Shown here one piece after another: positions 33,538-43,748 of a stretch of 64,000 nt of DNA (position 1 is the first letter of the stretch; the number at the start of each line of letters is the position of its first letter). Location of the stretch: contig NZ_CP154853.1 of assembly GCF_047302405.1 (NCBI RefSeq), forward strand, positions 930,001-994,000, in the 5' to 3' direction. This stretch comes from Alkalihalobacillus sp047302405 (lineage in GTDB: Bacteria; Bacillota; Bacilli; Bacillales; Bacillaceae_D). The notes under the pieces were generated by a model that saw only the letters and a list, made by a program, of their open reading frames with translations, did not search any database and was not told where the DNA came from. The translations under genes and the position numbers were made by a program.

Positions 33538-35151
33538 ATGCAGAACATTGACCAACTGAACTATCCATTCCAATCACAAAGAATGACGACTTTTGCGAAA
33601 AAAGGGATGGTAGCGACTTCTCAACCGCTTGCTGCTGAGGCTGGTTTACAAATTTTAAAACAAGGGGGAAATGCGATTGATGCGGCGATTGCGACAGCGG
33701 CTTGTTTAACTGTAGTGGAACCGACATCAAATGGCATCGGTGGTGATGCTTTTGCTTTAGTTTGGACAAAAGGAGAGCTGCATGGTTTAAATTCAAGTGG
33801 GTTTTCACCAAAAAATATCTCAATTGAGGCTGTTAAAGAACGAGGTTATTCTGAAATGCCAAAACATGGCTGGATTCCAGTTACTGTTCCAGGAGCACCA
33901 GCCGCTTGGGCGGAACTGTCAAAGCGTTTTGGTAAGTTGCCATTAATTGAAGTTTTAAAACCAGCGATTGAATATGCAGAAGAAGGTTTTCCGATTTCAC
34001 CTGTGCTCGGAAAAATGTGGGCAAGAGCCTATCGTCATTACAAGAATTCATGGGAGGGTGAGGAGTTTCAAAATTGGTTTGATACTTTTGCTCCGAACGG
34101 GGGAGCACCTGAAATTGGCGAAATATGGTCCTCGCCTGGCCATGCGAAATCATTGCGTTCGATTGGAGAATCAAATGGAGAGAGTTTTTATCGGGGCGAA
34201 TTAGCAGATAAAATCGCTGCTTTTTCGAACCAATATAATGGATTTTTAACAAAAGAGGATTTAGTTAAATATAGGCCAGAATGGGTCAAACCAATTCATG
34301 TGAACTATCGTGGCTATGACGTGTGGGAAATCCCGCCTAATGGGCAAGGTCTAGTCGCCCTATTAGCTTTAAGTACGTTAAAAGGTTATCAGTTTGGAAG
34401 CTATGAGTCTATTGACCGTTATCATAAACAAATCGAAGCAGTGAAATTAGCGTTTGCGGATGGATTAAAATACATAACCGATGCTGAAAAAATGTCTGTT
34501 TCTGTAAGTAGCTTATTGTCAGAAAAATATGCGATGATGAGAAGAGCGAAAATGACAGATACGGCGGAGGTACCAGAAGCGGGAACCCCTCCAAAAGGTG
34601 GAACGGTTTATTTAGCGACCGCTGATGAAGAAGGGAATATGGTTTCCTTCATCCAAAGTAATTATATGGGTTTCGGCTCTGGAATCGTTGTTCCTGGAAC
34701 AGGTATTGCCCTGCAAAATCGAGGACATAATTTTTCACTTGACCCAAATCACGATAATAGACTAGAAGGTGGAAAACGAACATTCCATACAATTATCCCA
34801 GGATTTTTAACAAAAGATCATGAAGCGATTGGACCATTTGGGGTGATGGGTGGTTTTATGCAACCTCAAGGTCATGTCCAAGTGATTATGAATACGATTG
34901 ATGCCGAATTAAATCCACAAGCAACTCTGGATGCACCAAGGTGGCAATGGTTAGAAGGAAAAAAAGTGATGGTAGAGCCACATTTTCCTCTTCATCTTGC
35001 CCAAGAACTAGAAAGAAAAGGTCATCAAGTTTCCATCGCTTTAGATACAAGTTCATTTGGAAGGGGTCAAATTATTTGGCGAGATCCAAAAACAGGAGTA
35101 TTACAAGGTGGTACCGAATTCAGAACGGACGGGGCCATTGCTGCTTGGTAA
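33538..35151 (+). CDS. Gamma-glutamyltransferase family Ntn-hydrolase (YwrD type)
   Basis: 537 residues without a signal peptide, so it is cytoplasmic, unlike secreted Ggt. The protein self-cleaves before a Thr: PPKGGTVYLATAD gives Thr356 as the new N-terminal nucleophile. Other family features are GMVATSQPLAAEAGLQIL, GGNAIDAAIA, NGIGGDAFALVW and GGFMQPQGHVQV. It resembles B. subtilis YwrD more than Ggt. The likely reaction is hydrolysis or transfer of gamma-glutamyl groups. GAGG precedes the ATG. Single gene with a strong terminator. Confidence 0.9.
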   Translation: MQNIDQLNYPFQSQRMTTFAKKGMVATSQPLAAEAGLQILKQGGNAIDAAIATAACLTVVEPTSNGIGGDAFALVWTKGELHGLNSSGFSPKNISIEAVKERGYSEMPKHGWIPVTVPGAPAAWAELSKRFGKLPLIEVLKPAIEYAEEGFPISPVLGKMWARAYRHYKNSWEGEEFQNWFDTFAPNGGAPEIGEIWSSPGHAKSLRSIGESNGESFYRGELADKIAAFSNQYNGFLTKEDLVKYRPEWVKPIHVNYRGYDVWEIPPNGQGLVALLALSTLKGYQFGSYESIDRYHKQIEAVKLAFADGLKYITDAEKMSVSVSSLLSEKYAMMRRAKMTDTAEVPEAGTPPKGGTVYLATADEEGNMVSFIQSNYMGFGSGIVVPGTGIALQNRGHNFSLDPNHDNRLEGGKRTFHTIIPGFLTKDHEAIGPFGVMGGFMQPQGHVQVIMNTIDAELNPQATLDAPRWQWLEGKKVMVEPHFPLHLAQELERKGHQVSIALDTSSFGRGQIIWRDPKTGVLQGGTEFRTDGAIAAW

Positions 35152-35183
35152 TAAATGAGACAGAATAAAGGTAAAAGTTATAA

Positions 35184-35229
35184 AGAGGCTACTCAAGAGG
35201 TCAAGTGATCTTTTGAGTAGCCTCTTTTA
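35184..35229 (+). terminator. Terminator after the gamma-glutamyltransferase
   Basis: AGAGGCTACTCAA pairs perfectly with TTGAGTAGCCTCT, followed by TTTT. Confidence 0.92.
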
Positions 35230-35458
35230 TAGGGGAAGATGTTCACTTAGTATTGCAGAGGTGGTGGGATTATGGTGTGGATAAGGGCAGATAGGTAATG
35301 AAAAAGCTGAGTTGACAAAATTACGGTACGAATCTCGCTATTAAGGGCAGTCTAATAGAGGATTTTTTTACTCCTTATCGAAGAGGGATATTACGAATTC
35401 GGAATCTTAATCAAAAAAACATAATGAATATCAATCTGGGACAAGAGGGTGAGTTCAA

Positions 35459-37663
35459 ATGGAGAAACGGGAGAACAAAAAAGGAAAGCTTATTAAAAGA
35501 ATTGAGCAGCATTTACGAAAAACGGCAAGGCATCTCGTTCAATTTGATTCGGAAGAGGAGACATTACAATATTTGATCGATTCCTTTCAGGCTGAGTTAT
35601 CAACAGAATTTGTTGGGATCTTTTTAAAAGACGAGCAAGTTTTATTTTGTAAAGTTGTCACAGGGGCAACAGGAGCACTGCAGGAACTTAATTTTTCAAT
35701 GGAAGATTGCCCGACACATATAATGAATGAATGTTTAACGTTTCAGCAAAATAGTGACTTAATTCGTTATCCTTTTGCTAAGCTTTTGAAGCAGCAAGAC
35801 TTATCGACTTGGTTTACGGTGCCGATCAAGGATGAAATGAACTCTTATGGAATTTGTGTGATTGGTTATCGCCAAAACATTCCCCTTTTTATGGAAATGG
35901 AAAAAGTGTTTGAGGAGTTTGGTAAGGATATTGCTTTATCCATTTCGTTAGTGAGGCAAAAGATAAATCAAAAACAAAAGTGGCTCGAAATGGATTGGCT
36001 GAGTCATAATTTGCTGATCGATTCTTCTTTGGATGAGGTTATACATAATATATTGGAGCGAGCTGCCAAAGGGACAAATGCCAATTATGCCTATATGTAT
36101 TTATATAATGAGCATAAAAATTGTTTTGAAAAACAAGCTTCTACTTATGGAAAGGGAAGAGGGCCAGAATTTGTCTATGTTGATTCTAGTAATCAATTGA
36201 AAAATTCCTTTCCTTATTTAGGGCTTGTCGGTGAATGTCAGTTATCGATTCCGTTAATAGTGGATTTAAATACAATTGGTGTTATTCATATTGAACATAA
36301 CGATGCTTATTTTACTGATGATGATCGTCAATTTGTTGATCTCCTCTCGAATCACGTCTCTGTCATGATTGAAAATGGGCGGCTTTATCAGAATGAAAGA
36401 GCTCATAAGGTAAGGTTAAATGAGATTTTACAATATCAGCAATCGTTAATGAAAGAGACCATTAACGCGGATAATTTTGAAGGAATTACAAAACAAATTA
36501 CTCAATTATTTCAGTCTGCTGTTATTTTAACAGATCGATTTATGAGACCGATTTCTCATGAATGTGGACCGATTGAAAAGGAGAGGTTTTTCAATTTATT
36601 AACTCAGATGAAGGAAAAAAATTTACTCGAAACGGATAAAGACTTAGTTGTTGATAATATCGCATTTTCAGTATGGCCGATTCATGGTGGGGGTCAGTTA
36701 TTAGGTTATTTATTCCTTTCAATCGAAAAAGAGGAAATTGATCATTTAGTTCGATTAAGCATTGAACTTGCACGAAATATATATTCGGTGCAATTTATTA
36801 AACAGAAAAGAATGGTTGATGCAAAAGAACAAATGAAACAAAGTCTTGTACAAGAGTTGCTAGTGGAGAAGATTGAACAACAAGACCGAATCATTCAGTA
36901 TGCTCATTTGTTTAATTGGGATTTATTCGCAAAACATCGGATTGTTTCGTTATCCATTCAATTCAAACAGACGGATGATGACAATGTCCTTAAACGACAA
37001 GAGATGCGAACCAAGCTAAGTGATTTATTAAAAGAAAGGTTAGCTATTTATGATAAAGATATGCTGTTATCAAATATAGCTGAGGAATATGTGATTATCA
37101 TTCCTCATAAAAAAGAAGGCAAAGACTATCAAAAATTTTATCAAGAATTCTATCAAAAAATGAGATCATGGTTAGTGCTGGAGAAGTGGCCTTACTGTCT
37201 TTTTATTGGAGTTGGTGGGGTGACAACATATTTGCGTGATTATTTTTTGTGTTATCAACAAGCAAAACAAGCTTTAAGTATCGCGATGAATCATATGTCG
37301 AAAAAAGGATTGGCTTATTATGAAGAGCTCGATTCCTATGTTTTATTGCATGAAGTAAAAGGTCAAGAAGTGTCAACTTTGTTTATCCAAAAGTATTTAG
37401 ACCCTATTTTGATTTATTCTGAGGAAAGGAAGGTCGATTTATTTTTTACGTTACGAATGTATTTGAATAATAACGGACATATCCAACAAACAGCAGATGC
37501 TCTTTATATTCACCGCAGTTCATTATTGTATCGTTTAGAGAAAATGGAAAGTCTGTTGTCGCTCAGTCTGAATGATTCAGACGTTCGTTTTAATTTAATG
37601 CTCGCTCTAAAGTTATATGACTTAAATTCTGTGAATCCATCCTACAAGATGTTGGAAAGATAA
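35459..37663 (+). CDS. PucR/CdaR-type regulator with GAF domains
   Basis: 734-residue transcription activator. The C-terminus is the PucR helix-turn-helix: LYIHRSSLLYRLEKMESLLS after NNNGHIQQTA. Upstream of it lies the PucR-like GGDEF-related region (about 480-640, with FIGVGGVTTYLRDYFLCY). Residues about 20-165 and 185-330 look like GAF sensor domains. It stands 90 bases before, and in the same direction as, a beta-oxidation operon and most likely controls it in response to a fatty or organic acid; this is inference from position. There is no phosphoacceptor domain, so a ligand is the expected signal. Confidence 0.85.
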   Translation: MEKRENKKGKLIKRIEQHLRKTARHLVQFDSEEETLQYLIDSFQAELSTEFVGIFLKDEQVLFCKVVTGATGALQELNFSMEDCPTHIMNECLTFQQNSDLIRYPFAKLLKQQDLSTWFTVPIKDEMNSYGICVIGYRQNIPLFMEMEKVFEEFGKDIALSISLVRQKINQKQKWLEMDWLSHNLLIDSSLDEVIHNILERAAKGTNANYAYMYLYNEHKNCFEKQASTYGKGRGPEFVYVDSSNQLKNSFPYLGLVGECQLSIPLIVDLNTIGVIHIEHNDAYFTDDDRQFVDLLSNHVSVMIENGRLYQNERAHKVRLNEILQYQQSLMKETINADNFEGITKQITQLFQSAVILTDRFMRPISHECGPIEKERFFNLLTQMKEKNLLETDKDLVVDNIAFSVWPIHGGGQLLGYLFLSIEKEEIDHLVRLSIELARNIYSVQFIKQKRMVDAKEQMKQSLVQELLVEKIEQQDRIIQYAHLFNWDLFAKHRIVSLSIQFKQTDDDNVLKRQEMRTKLSDLLKERLAIYDKDMLLSNIAEEYVIIIPHKKEGKDYQKFYQEFYQKMRSWLVLEKWPYCLFIGVGGVTTYLRDYFLCYQQAKQALSIAMNHMSKKGLAYYEELDSYVLLHEVKGQEVSTLFIQKYLDPILIYSEERKVDLFFTLRMYLNNNGHIQQTADALYIHRSSLLYRLEKMESLLSLSLNDSDVRFNLMLALKLYDLNSVNPSYKMLER

Positions 37664-37753
37664 AATTAGTTTCCTATATTATGACGATGTCTGTTCGTAG
37701 CTTCTCCCTACTATAATAAAAACATATTCAAATGCAAACAAGGAGTTGAGGGT

Positions 37754-38632
37754 ATGGGTATAACAACGGTAGCAGTCATAGGTGCTGGAGCAATGGGAAG
37801 TGGTATTGCTAACCAAGTCGCACTCTCTGGTTTTCAAGTAATTTTACATGACGTAAAAGATCAGTTTTTAGAAAGAGGAATGGCAAGAATTAACAAATTT
37901 ATGGATAAAAGCATTTCAAAAGGGAAATTGACGGTAGAACAAAAAATGGATGTTTTAGAAAGCATAAAGACAACAACGGATTTACATGATTTACATCAAG
38001 TTGATTTAGTGATCGAGGCTGTGGTTGAAGATTTAGATATAAAAAAAGAGGTGTTTTCAAAACTAGATAAAATTGTACCTGAGCATACCTTTTTAACGTC
38101 CAATACTTCTTCTATGTCCATTACGGCTTTGGCTGCTGCGACAGAGCGTCCCGAACAAGTGGCAGGTATGCATTTTTTTAACCCAGCTCAAATTATGAAG
38201 CTTGTTGAAATTGTGAGAGGGTTAAAAACGAATGACGAAACAATGGAGATGTTAAAGGGTTTTTCGCACGATATTAATAAGGAATATGTTGAAGTGAAAA
38301 AAGACACACCTGGATTTATTGTGAACAGGATTATGATTCCGCAATTTATTGAAGCGATAAAGTTAGTTGAAGAAGGTGTAGCCTCACCAGAAGATATTGA
38401 TAAAGCCGTTCAGCTCGGTTTAAATTATCCGATGGGACCTTTTACGTTACAAGATTATGCAGGTATTGATATTGGCTATCATGTTATGGAATATTTTAAA
38501 GAGGAATTTAATGATGACCGCTTTGCCCCGCCTTTATTATTAAAACAAATGATAAGAGCTGGTCTATTTGGCAGAAAAACTGGAGCAGGATTTTACGATT
38601 ATAAAAATAATTCAAACGGAGGTAGACGATGA
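37754..38632 (+). CDS. 3-hydroxyacyl-CoA dehydrogenase (Hbd/MmgB type)
   Basis: NAD-dependent oxidation of (S)-3-hydroxyacyl-CoA, the third step of beta-oxidation. The NAD-binding loop is VIGAGAMGSGIA; catalytic His140 lies in GMHFFNPAQIMKLVEIV; the C-terminal domain has NYPMGPFTLQDYAGIDI. 292 residues is the single-domain (short) form. AAGGAG precedes the ATG. It overlaps the enoyl-CoA hydratase gene by four bases (ATGA), so translation is coupled. First enzyme of the operon. Confidence 0.93.
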   Translation: MGITTVAVIGAGAMGSGIANQVALSGFQVILHDVKDQFLERGMARINKFMDKSISKGKLTVEQKMDVLESIKTTTDLHDLHQVDLVIEAVVEDLDIKKEVFSKLDKIVPEHTFLTSNTSSMSITALAAATERPEQVAGMHFFNPAQIMKLVEIVRGLKTNDETMEMLKGFSHDINKEYVEVKKDTPGFIVNRIMIPQFIEAIKLVEEGVASPEDIDKAVQLGLNYPMGPFTLQDYAGIDIGYHVMEYFKEEFNDDRFAPPLLLKQMIRAGLFGRKTGAGFYDYKNNSNGGRR

Positions 38633-39411
38633 GCCTTTATGAATATTTAATTTGTGAAATTGAACAGAGTGTTGCAACCGTTTTCATCAATCGTCCCCCT
38701 TTAAATCCCCTTAATAGTCAAGTGTTTCTAGAATTGACGACTATGTTTGTCGAGTTAGAGCAAAAGGAAGAAGTTAAGGCGATAGTATTAACAGGAAGTG
38801 GGGATAAAGCATTTGTGGCTGGGGCTGATATTCATCAAATGTTATCCCTTGATGGAGTTGGTATGCTCGAAATGAGTGCGGTGTCTCGAGCAGCCTATTC
38901 GCAAGTTGAAAAATCAAGCAAACCAGTCATTGCTGCGATTAATGGACTTGCCCTTGGCGGTGGATTGGAACTCATTCTTGCTTGTGATTTAAGAATTGCC
39001 TCATCAAAAGCAAAATTTGCTTTTCCTGAAGTTGGTTTAGGCATTATTCCGGGCGGGGGAGGGACACAGCGTCTACAACGAATCGTCGGTCAAGGTACCG
39101 CAAAGGAATTATTATATTTTGGTGATATGTTCGATGCAAAAAAAGCGGAACAAATTCAACTGATTAATAAAGTAGTCGAGCCTTATGAGGTATTAAAAGA
39201 AGCACAAAAGTGGGCCGGTAAATTAGCTCAAAAGCCTGCTGTAGCAATGCGGATGCTAAAAACAGCTGTCAATAGTGGAGCAGATGTGGACTTAGAAGCA
39301 GGACTAACAATTGAAGGAATGTGTTTTCAAACCGCTTTTGCAACAGAAGATCGTAAAGAAGGAATGACGGCTTTTGTTGAAAAAAGAAAACCGATTTATA
39401 TGGGAAAATAA
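38629..39411 (+). CDS. Enoyl-CoA hydratase
   Basis: Crotonase-fold enzyme of 260 residues that adds water to trans-2-enoyl-CoA. Oxyanion-hole segments are KAFVAGADI and INGLALGGGLELILACDLRI; the catalytic Glu positions are in FPEVGLGIIPGGGGTQRL. AGGTAGACG provides the ribosome binding site inside the preceding gene. It lies between the dehydrogenase and thiolase genes, completing the beta-oxidation cycle. Confidence 0.94.
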   Translation: MSLYEYLICEIEQSVATVFINRPPLNPLNSQVFLELTTMFVELEQKEEVKAIVLTGSGDKAFVAGADIHQMLSLDGVGMLEMSAVSRAAYSQVEKSSKPVIAAINGLALGGGLELILACDLRIASSKAKFAFPEVGLGIIPGGGGTQRLQRIVGQGTAKELLYFGDMFDAKKAEQIQLINKVVEPYEVLKEAQKWAGKLAQKPAVAMRMLKTAVNSGADVDLEAGLTIEGMCFQTAFATEDRKEGMTAFVEKRKPIYMGK

Positions 39412-39426
39412 AGGGAGGTTTATAAG

Positions 39427-40602
39427 ATGAGTGATGTTGTCGTTATTGAAGGAGCTCGTTCCGCTTTTACTGAATTTGGAGGGTCTTTAAGAGATTTATC
39501 AGCGATCGATATGGGGGCTGAAGTGGCCAAAGCAGCGATGAATCGAGCTAAAATCGATGCAGGAGAAATAGATAATGTTGTCGTTGGAAATGTGATTCAG
39601 TCAAGTACAGATGCGATATTTTTAAGCCGACATATTGGTTTAAAGGCGGGGGTGCGTACAGAAACACCTGGATTGACAGTTAACCGCTTATGTGGTTCTG
39701 GTTTACAGGCTTTATTAACAGCGGCAGAGTCGATTAAATTAAATCGTTCAAAAGTTGCATTAGCTGGTGGTACAGAAAATATGAGTCAAATCCCACATGT
39801 TATTCGTGGAGCTAGATGGGGGCTCCCGCTTGGGCAAGCGAAAATGGAAGATTATTTATGGGAAGCTCTTAATGATTCGTATAGTGGCTGTTCGATGGCC
39901 GTAACTGCTGAGAACCTAGCAAAAAAATATGAGATTTCCCGAGAAGAAATTGACCAATTCGCTTTAAGAAGCCAAACAAAAGCACTAGCATCGATTGAGA
40001 ACGGGGTATTTGCTAAAGAAATTACGCCGATTACGATGAAATCGAAAAAAGGTGAGATTACGATTGCTCGCGATGAACATCCAAGAGAAACGAGCTTAGA
40101 GAAACTAGCGAAGTTGCCGGCACGTTTTATTAAAGATGGAGTTGTGACACCTGGAAATGCAAGTGGAATTAATGATGGAGCTGCGATGATGGTTTTAACT
40201 TCGTCTGATTACGCTGCCGAAAATGATTTAAAACCAATTGCAAGATTAGTTTCTTATAGTATTGTCGGAGTTGATCCTACGATTATGGGGATTGGTCCCG
40301 CACCAGCGATTCGTGCAGCTTTAAAGGAGGCAGGACTTACTTTGCAGGCTCTTGATTTAATCGAGATCAATGAAGCTTTCGCTGCCCAATATTTAGCTTG
40401 TCAAAAAGAACTAGGTTTTGATCCGACGATTGGCAATGTGAACGGTGGAGCGGTCGCACTTGGACATCCGCTAGGGGCGAGTGGGGCAAGAATCTCTTTA
40501 TCTCTCATTTATGAATTAGGAAGACGTGGAAAAAAATATGGTGTATCAGCTGCATGTATTGGTGGTGGCCAAGGAATTGCTGCGATTTGGGAACGATTAT
40601 AA
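39427..40602 (+). CDS. Acetyl-CoA C-acyltransferase (thiolase)
   Basis: 391-residue thiolase. Catalytic residues are clear: Cys89 in NRLCGSGLQ, His347 in GGAVALGHPLGASG and Cys377 in SAACIGGGQG. It cleaves 3-ketoacyl-CoA to acetyl-CoA in the last step of the cycle (or makes acetoacetyl-CoA in reverse). GGGAGGT lies 7 bases before the ATG. It is spaced 15 bases after the hydratase gene. Confidence 0.94.
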   Translation: MSDVVVIEGARSAFTEFGGSLRDLSAIDMGAEVAKAAMNRAKIDAGEIDNVVVGNVIQSSTDAIFLSRHIGLKAGVRTETPGLTVNRLCGSGLQALLTAAESIKLNRSKVALAGGTENMSQIPHVIRGARWGLPLGQAKMEDYLWEALNDSYSGCSMAVTAENLAKKYEISREEIDQFALRSQTKALASIENGVFAKEITPITMKSKKGEITIARDEHPRETSLEKLAKLPARFIKDGVVTPGNASGINDGAAMMVLTSSDYAAENDLKPIARLVSYSIVGVDPTIMGIGPAPAIRAALKEAGLTLQALDLIEINEAFAAQYLACQKELGFDPTIGNVNGGAVALGHPLGASGARISLSLIYELGRRGKKYGVSAACIGGGQGIAAIWERL

Positions 40603-40624
40603 TAGATAAGGGAGGCTGAACTTT

Positions 40625-42199
40625 ATGAGCAAAAATGATTCTTTAACAGATGTATTGAAGGCTGCATTTAGAGAATACCCCGATCATGAAGTGATTTTCG
40701 ACCAATATAAACGAATGACTTATCGTGAACTTTATAATGATGTTCAATTAATCAGTGCAGCTCTTAGTAAACAAGGAATAAACAAAGGCGATCGTGTCAT
40801 TGTCAGCCTTCCGAACTGGCATGAGTTTGTTGTCCTGTATTTTAGTATTGCTCATATTGGAGCGATTTTAGTTCCTTGTAATACACGCTATAACTCTGAA
40901 GAAATGAGTTACATCGTTGAAAACTCAGAAGCGAAGGCAGCTATCTTATCGGCTGACTATCATGTAGATTTGTTAGAGGAAAAGCTTCAAAATAAGGATT
41001 CAAATTCTAGATTGGAATCTATCTTTACGGTACGAACAGAGCGTGAATCATTGAAATCCTATCAAGATTTACTTGTGGTTGGTCAAAAACTACATGCTCC
41101 CATTATCAAGATAGACCCAGATGAAGATGTCTTTTCCATTCTTTACACGTCTGGTACAACGGGTAAACCTAAGGGAGCGATGTTAACGCATTCTAATGTG
41201 ATTGCCGCAGCGAGAGTCACTGTAGAGCAGATGGAATGTACTCATGAAGATGTCTTTCTTGTCGCGGTCCCCGTGTTCCATGTATTCGGTATGGTTCCAA
41301 GTATTTTGTCAACCGTCACGGCTAAAGCAAAAATGGTCTTTATGGAACGATTTAAGGCAGATGAAGCATTAAAATTAATTGAACAAGAAAAAGTGTCCGT
41401 TTATCACGGAGTACCAACGATGTTTATTTTAGAACTCAGTTCCAATGAGCTGCTAAACTACGATTTATCATCTTTGAGAACAGGGATTATTGCTGCTGCG
41501 CCATGTCCAGAAGAAATTGTAAAAAAAATTCGAAGCATCATGGGTTGTAATGTTGTGATCTCATACGGTTTAACAGAGTCTGCTGCGAGTTTTACCATGA
41601 CGAGTTTTGAAGATGATGTAAGACACCGGACAGAAACAGTTGGGAAAGTACTTCCGGGTGGAGATGTTAAAGTTGTTGGAGCAGAACGTGAACAGTTGGC
41701 TAACGGTGAAATTGGTGAACTCGCATTAAGAGGAATCGGTGTAATGAAAGGATATTTTAAAATGGAGGAAGAAACAGCCAAGGCGATTGATCATCAAGGT
41801 TGGTTTTATACGGGCGATTTGGCAACGATTGATAACCAAGGATATGTCAGAATTGTTGGACGAAAAAAAGAAATGATCATACGCGGAGGCTATAATATTT
41901 ATCCACGCGAAATTGAAGAACTCATTTACAAACATCCAAGTGTACTTGAAGTGGCGATCGTTGGTGTTGCGGACCCGGTTATGGGAGAGGTTTCTGTCGC
42001 AGTTATTAAATATAAAGAAGGTCATAGAGAAAGCAGCCATACAATGAAGTTGTACTTAAAAGATTTGATTGCTCCTTATAAAATTCCGGATCAATTTATT
42101 CATTTAGATGAATTGCCAATGACGGCGAGCGGAAAAATTAAAAAGATGGCTTTACAAGAAATCATTAAAGGGAAAATAGATAATACGAAGATTCGTTAA
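40625..42199 (+). CDS. Acyl-CoA synthetase (AMP-forming)
   Basis: 524-residue ANL-family ligase that activates a fatty or other carboxylic acid with ATP and CoA. The AMP-binding signature is LYTSGTTGKPKGAML; later motifs are SYGLTES, GWFYTGDLA and GRKKEMIIRGGYNIYPREIE, with the catalytic Lys in SGKIKK near the end. Chain-length preference cannot be read. GGGAGG precedes the ATG. It supplies the substrate for the beta-oxidation enzymes encoded on both sides. Confidence 0.93.
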   Translation: MSKNDSLTDVLKAAFREYPDHEVIFDQYKRMTYRELYNDVQLISAALSKQGINKGDRVIVSLPNWHEFVVLYFSIAHIGAILVPCNTRYNSEEMSYIVENSEAKAAILSADYHVDLLEEKLQNKDSNSRLESIFTVRTERESLKSYQDLLVVGQKLHAPIIKIDPDEDVFSILYTSGTTGKPKGAMLTHSNVIAAARVTVEQMECTHEDVFLVAVPVFHVFGMVPSILSTVTAKAKMVFMERFKADEALKLIEQEKVSVYHGVPTMFILELSSNELLNYDLSSLRTGIIAAAPCPEEIVKKIRSIMGCNVVISYGLTESAASFTMTSFEDDVRHRTETVGKVLPGGDVKVVGAEREQLANGEIGELALRGIGVMKGYFKMEEETAKAIDHQGWFYTGDLATIDNQGYVRIVGRKKEMIIRGGYNIYPREIEELIYKHPSVLEVAIVGVADPVMGEVSVAVIKYKEGHRESSHTMKLYLKDLIAPYKIPDQFIHLDELPMTASGKIKKMALQEIIKGKIDNTKIR

Positions 42200-42329
42200 T
42201 GGCAGAATAATGGTTGGGAGTCGATTTTTTTTTCGGAACCGAGGTGTTATTTGATTTATCCGATCTTTTAACATTGCCCTTAAATGTTAGCGTTTTCATA
42301 AGGTGATAAGAGTTAAGTGAGGTGAAACC

Positions 42330-43712
42330 ATGATAAAAGGGGAGAAAAATATGTCATTATATAAACGAAAAGAAGGTAGTGAGCAGCCTTATTGGCAATT
42401 TGGTCCATTTAAGTTACGATTTCCTTTTATTCATTACCGACTAGAAGGACCTGAAATTATTCAAGGGTTTGTTTTATTTTCAATTGGTTTAAGTATGATT
42501 CCAATCTTACAGAACTATGTAGGAATGACTTTTGATGCTGCTTTAGCCGTTGTGATTATTTTTCAAATGACGATGTTATTACAAGTATTGTTGGGCTCTC
42601 CTTTCGTGTCAGGATTAATTACACCTCTTATCCCTTTACTCGTTATCTTTTTATCTGACTTTACACCAGGTCCAGAAGCGATACAAGCCCTTGTAGCCGT
42701 ACAATTGTTAGTAGCTATTATCTTTCTCTTATTTGGTATAACGGGAATGGGTCGCTGGATTGTCAATAACCTGTCAACCTCGTTGAAATCAGGTATTTTA
42801 ATAGGGGCTGGGTTAGCTGCTTTATTTGGTGAATTTCAAGCAGGGGGGACAGTGGCTGAAACACCAATTTCTCTTATTATTGGTGGGGTTATTTGTTTGT
42901 TCGTTATGTTTTCTCCCACTTTTAAAAGTTTGATTCAACGTAATAATGTTGCTGGGTTTATAGCTAACTATGGGATCATGCCATCGATTTTAATCGCGAT
43001 TATCATCGGCTGGATTGTGCGAGAATATCCGAGTCCGACACTTGAATGGGGGATAACGGTTCCGAATTTCGTTGAGCTATGGAACTATACACCATTTGTT
43101 GTTGGTTTTCCAAGCTTCGAGATTTTTTTGCTTGCTCTTCCTCTTGCCATTTTAGGTTATGTTATTGGTTACGGGGATATTATCGTCGGGAAAACGTTAA
43201 TAGAAAAGGCGAACGAAAAAAGGCCAGATGAAAAAGTGGATACAAATGTTTCCCAACTTCATGTCATTGTTTTTATCCGTAATCTGATTCATGCTTTTTT
43301 CGCCCCGCACCCTGGATTAGCTGGGCCTATATTTACAGCGGGGATGGCTTCCGTTGCTGAACGATACACGTATGGGAAAAAGGCGATGGAATCGATTCAT
43401 TCGGGTGCAGGAACTTTACTTTTAACCTTTTTAGTTGCTCTATTTATTTTACCGCTTGTAACGTTTTTCCAACCGTTTTTGCCTATTGCCTTATCGATTA
43501 CGTTAATCCTGACAGGGTATATTTGTATTACGGTTGGGCTAGAGCAAGTAAAAACACCAATTGCCAGAGGAGTTGCTTTAATCATGGCAGTTGTCTTAGC
43601 GATTTATGGAGCAGCTCATGCGTTAATTGTCGGTATATTATTGTATTTTCTAATTGAACGTAACTGGGTGGAACGTACGAAAGATAATAGGGAAGAGAAG
43701 AGAGCAAGTTAG
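42330..43712 (+). CDS. NCS2-like permease in the beta-oxidation operon
   Basis: 460 residues with 12-14 hydrophobic segments. The general plan (LSMIPILQNYVGMTFDAALA at the start, a long series of helices and short acidic linkers) is that of the NCS2/SulP fold (solute carrier family 23 type). It is not a standard uracil or xanthine permease: I do not see their usual NxGxxxxT signature. Embedded among fatty-acid genes, it may import the acid activated by the ligase; this is inference. GAGGTGA supports ATG 42330, and GGGGAG also supports Met 42351. Confidence 0.72.
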   Translation: MIKGEKNMSLYKRKEGSEQPYWQFGPFKLRFPFIHYRLEGPEIIQGFVLFSIGLSMIPILQNYVGMTFDAALAVVIIFQMTMLLQVLLGSPFVSGLITPLIPLLVIFLSDFTPGPEAIQALVAVQLLVAIIFLLFGITGMGRWIVNNLSTSLKSGILIGAGLAALFGEFQAGGTVAETPISLIIGGVICLFVMFSPTFKSLIQRNNVAGFIANYGIMPSILIAIIIGWIVREYPSPTLEWGITVPNFVELWNYTPFVVGFPSFEIFLLALPLAILGYVIGYGDIIVGKTLIEKANEKRPDEKVDTNVSQLHVIVFIRNLIHAFFAPHPGLAGPIFTAGMASVAERYTYGKKAMESIHSGAGTLLLTFLVALFILPLVTFFQPFLPIALSITLILTGYICITVGLEQVKTPIARGVALIMAVVLAIYGAAHALIVGILLYFLIERNWVERTKDNREEKRAS

Positions 43713-43748
43713 ATTAGTTGATTTGAAATGAAACTAGAGGTGAAAGAA

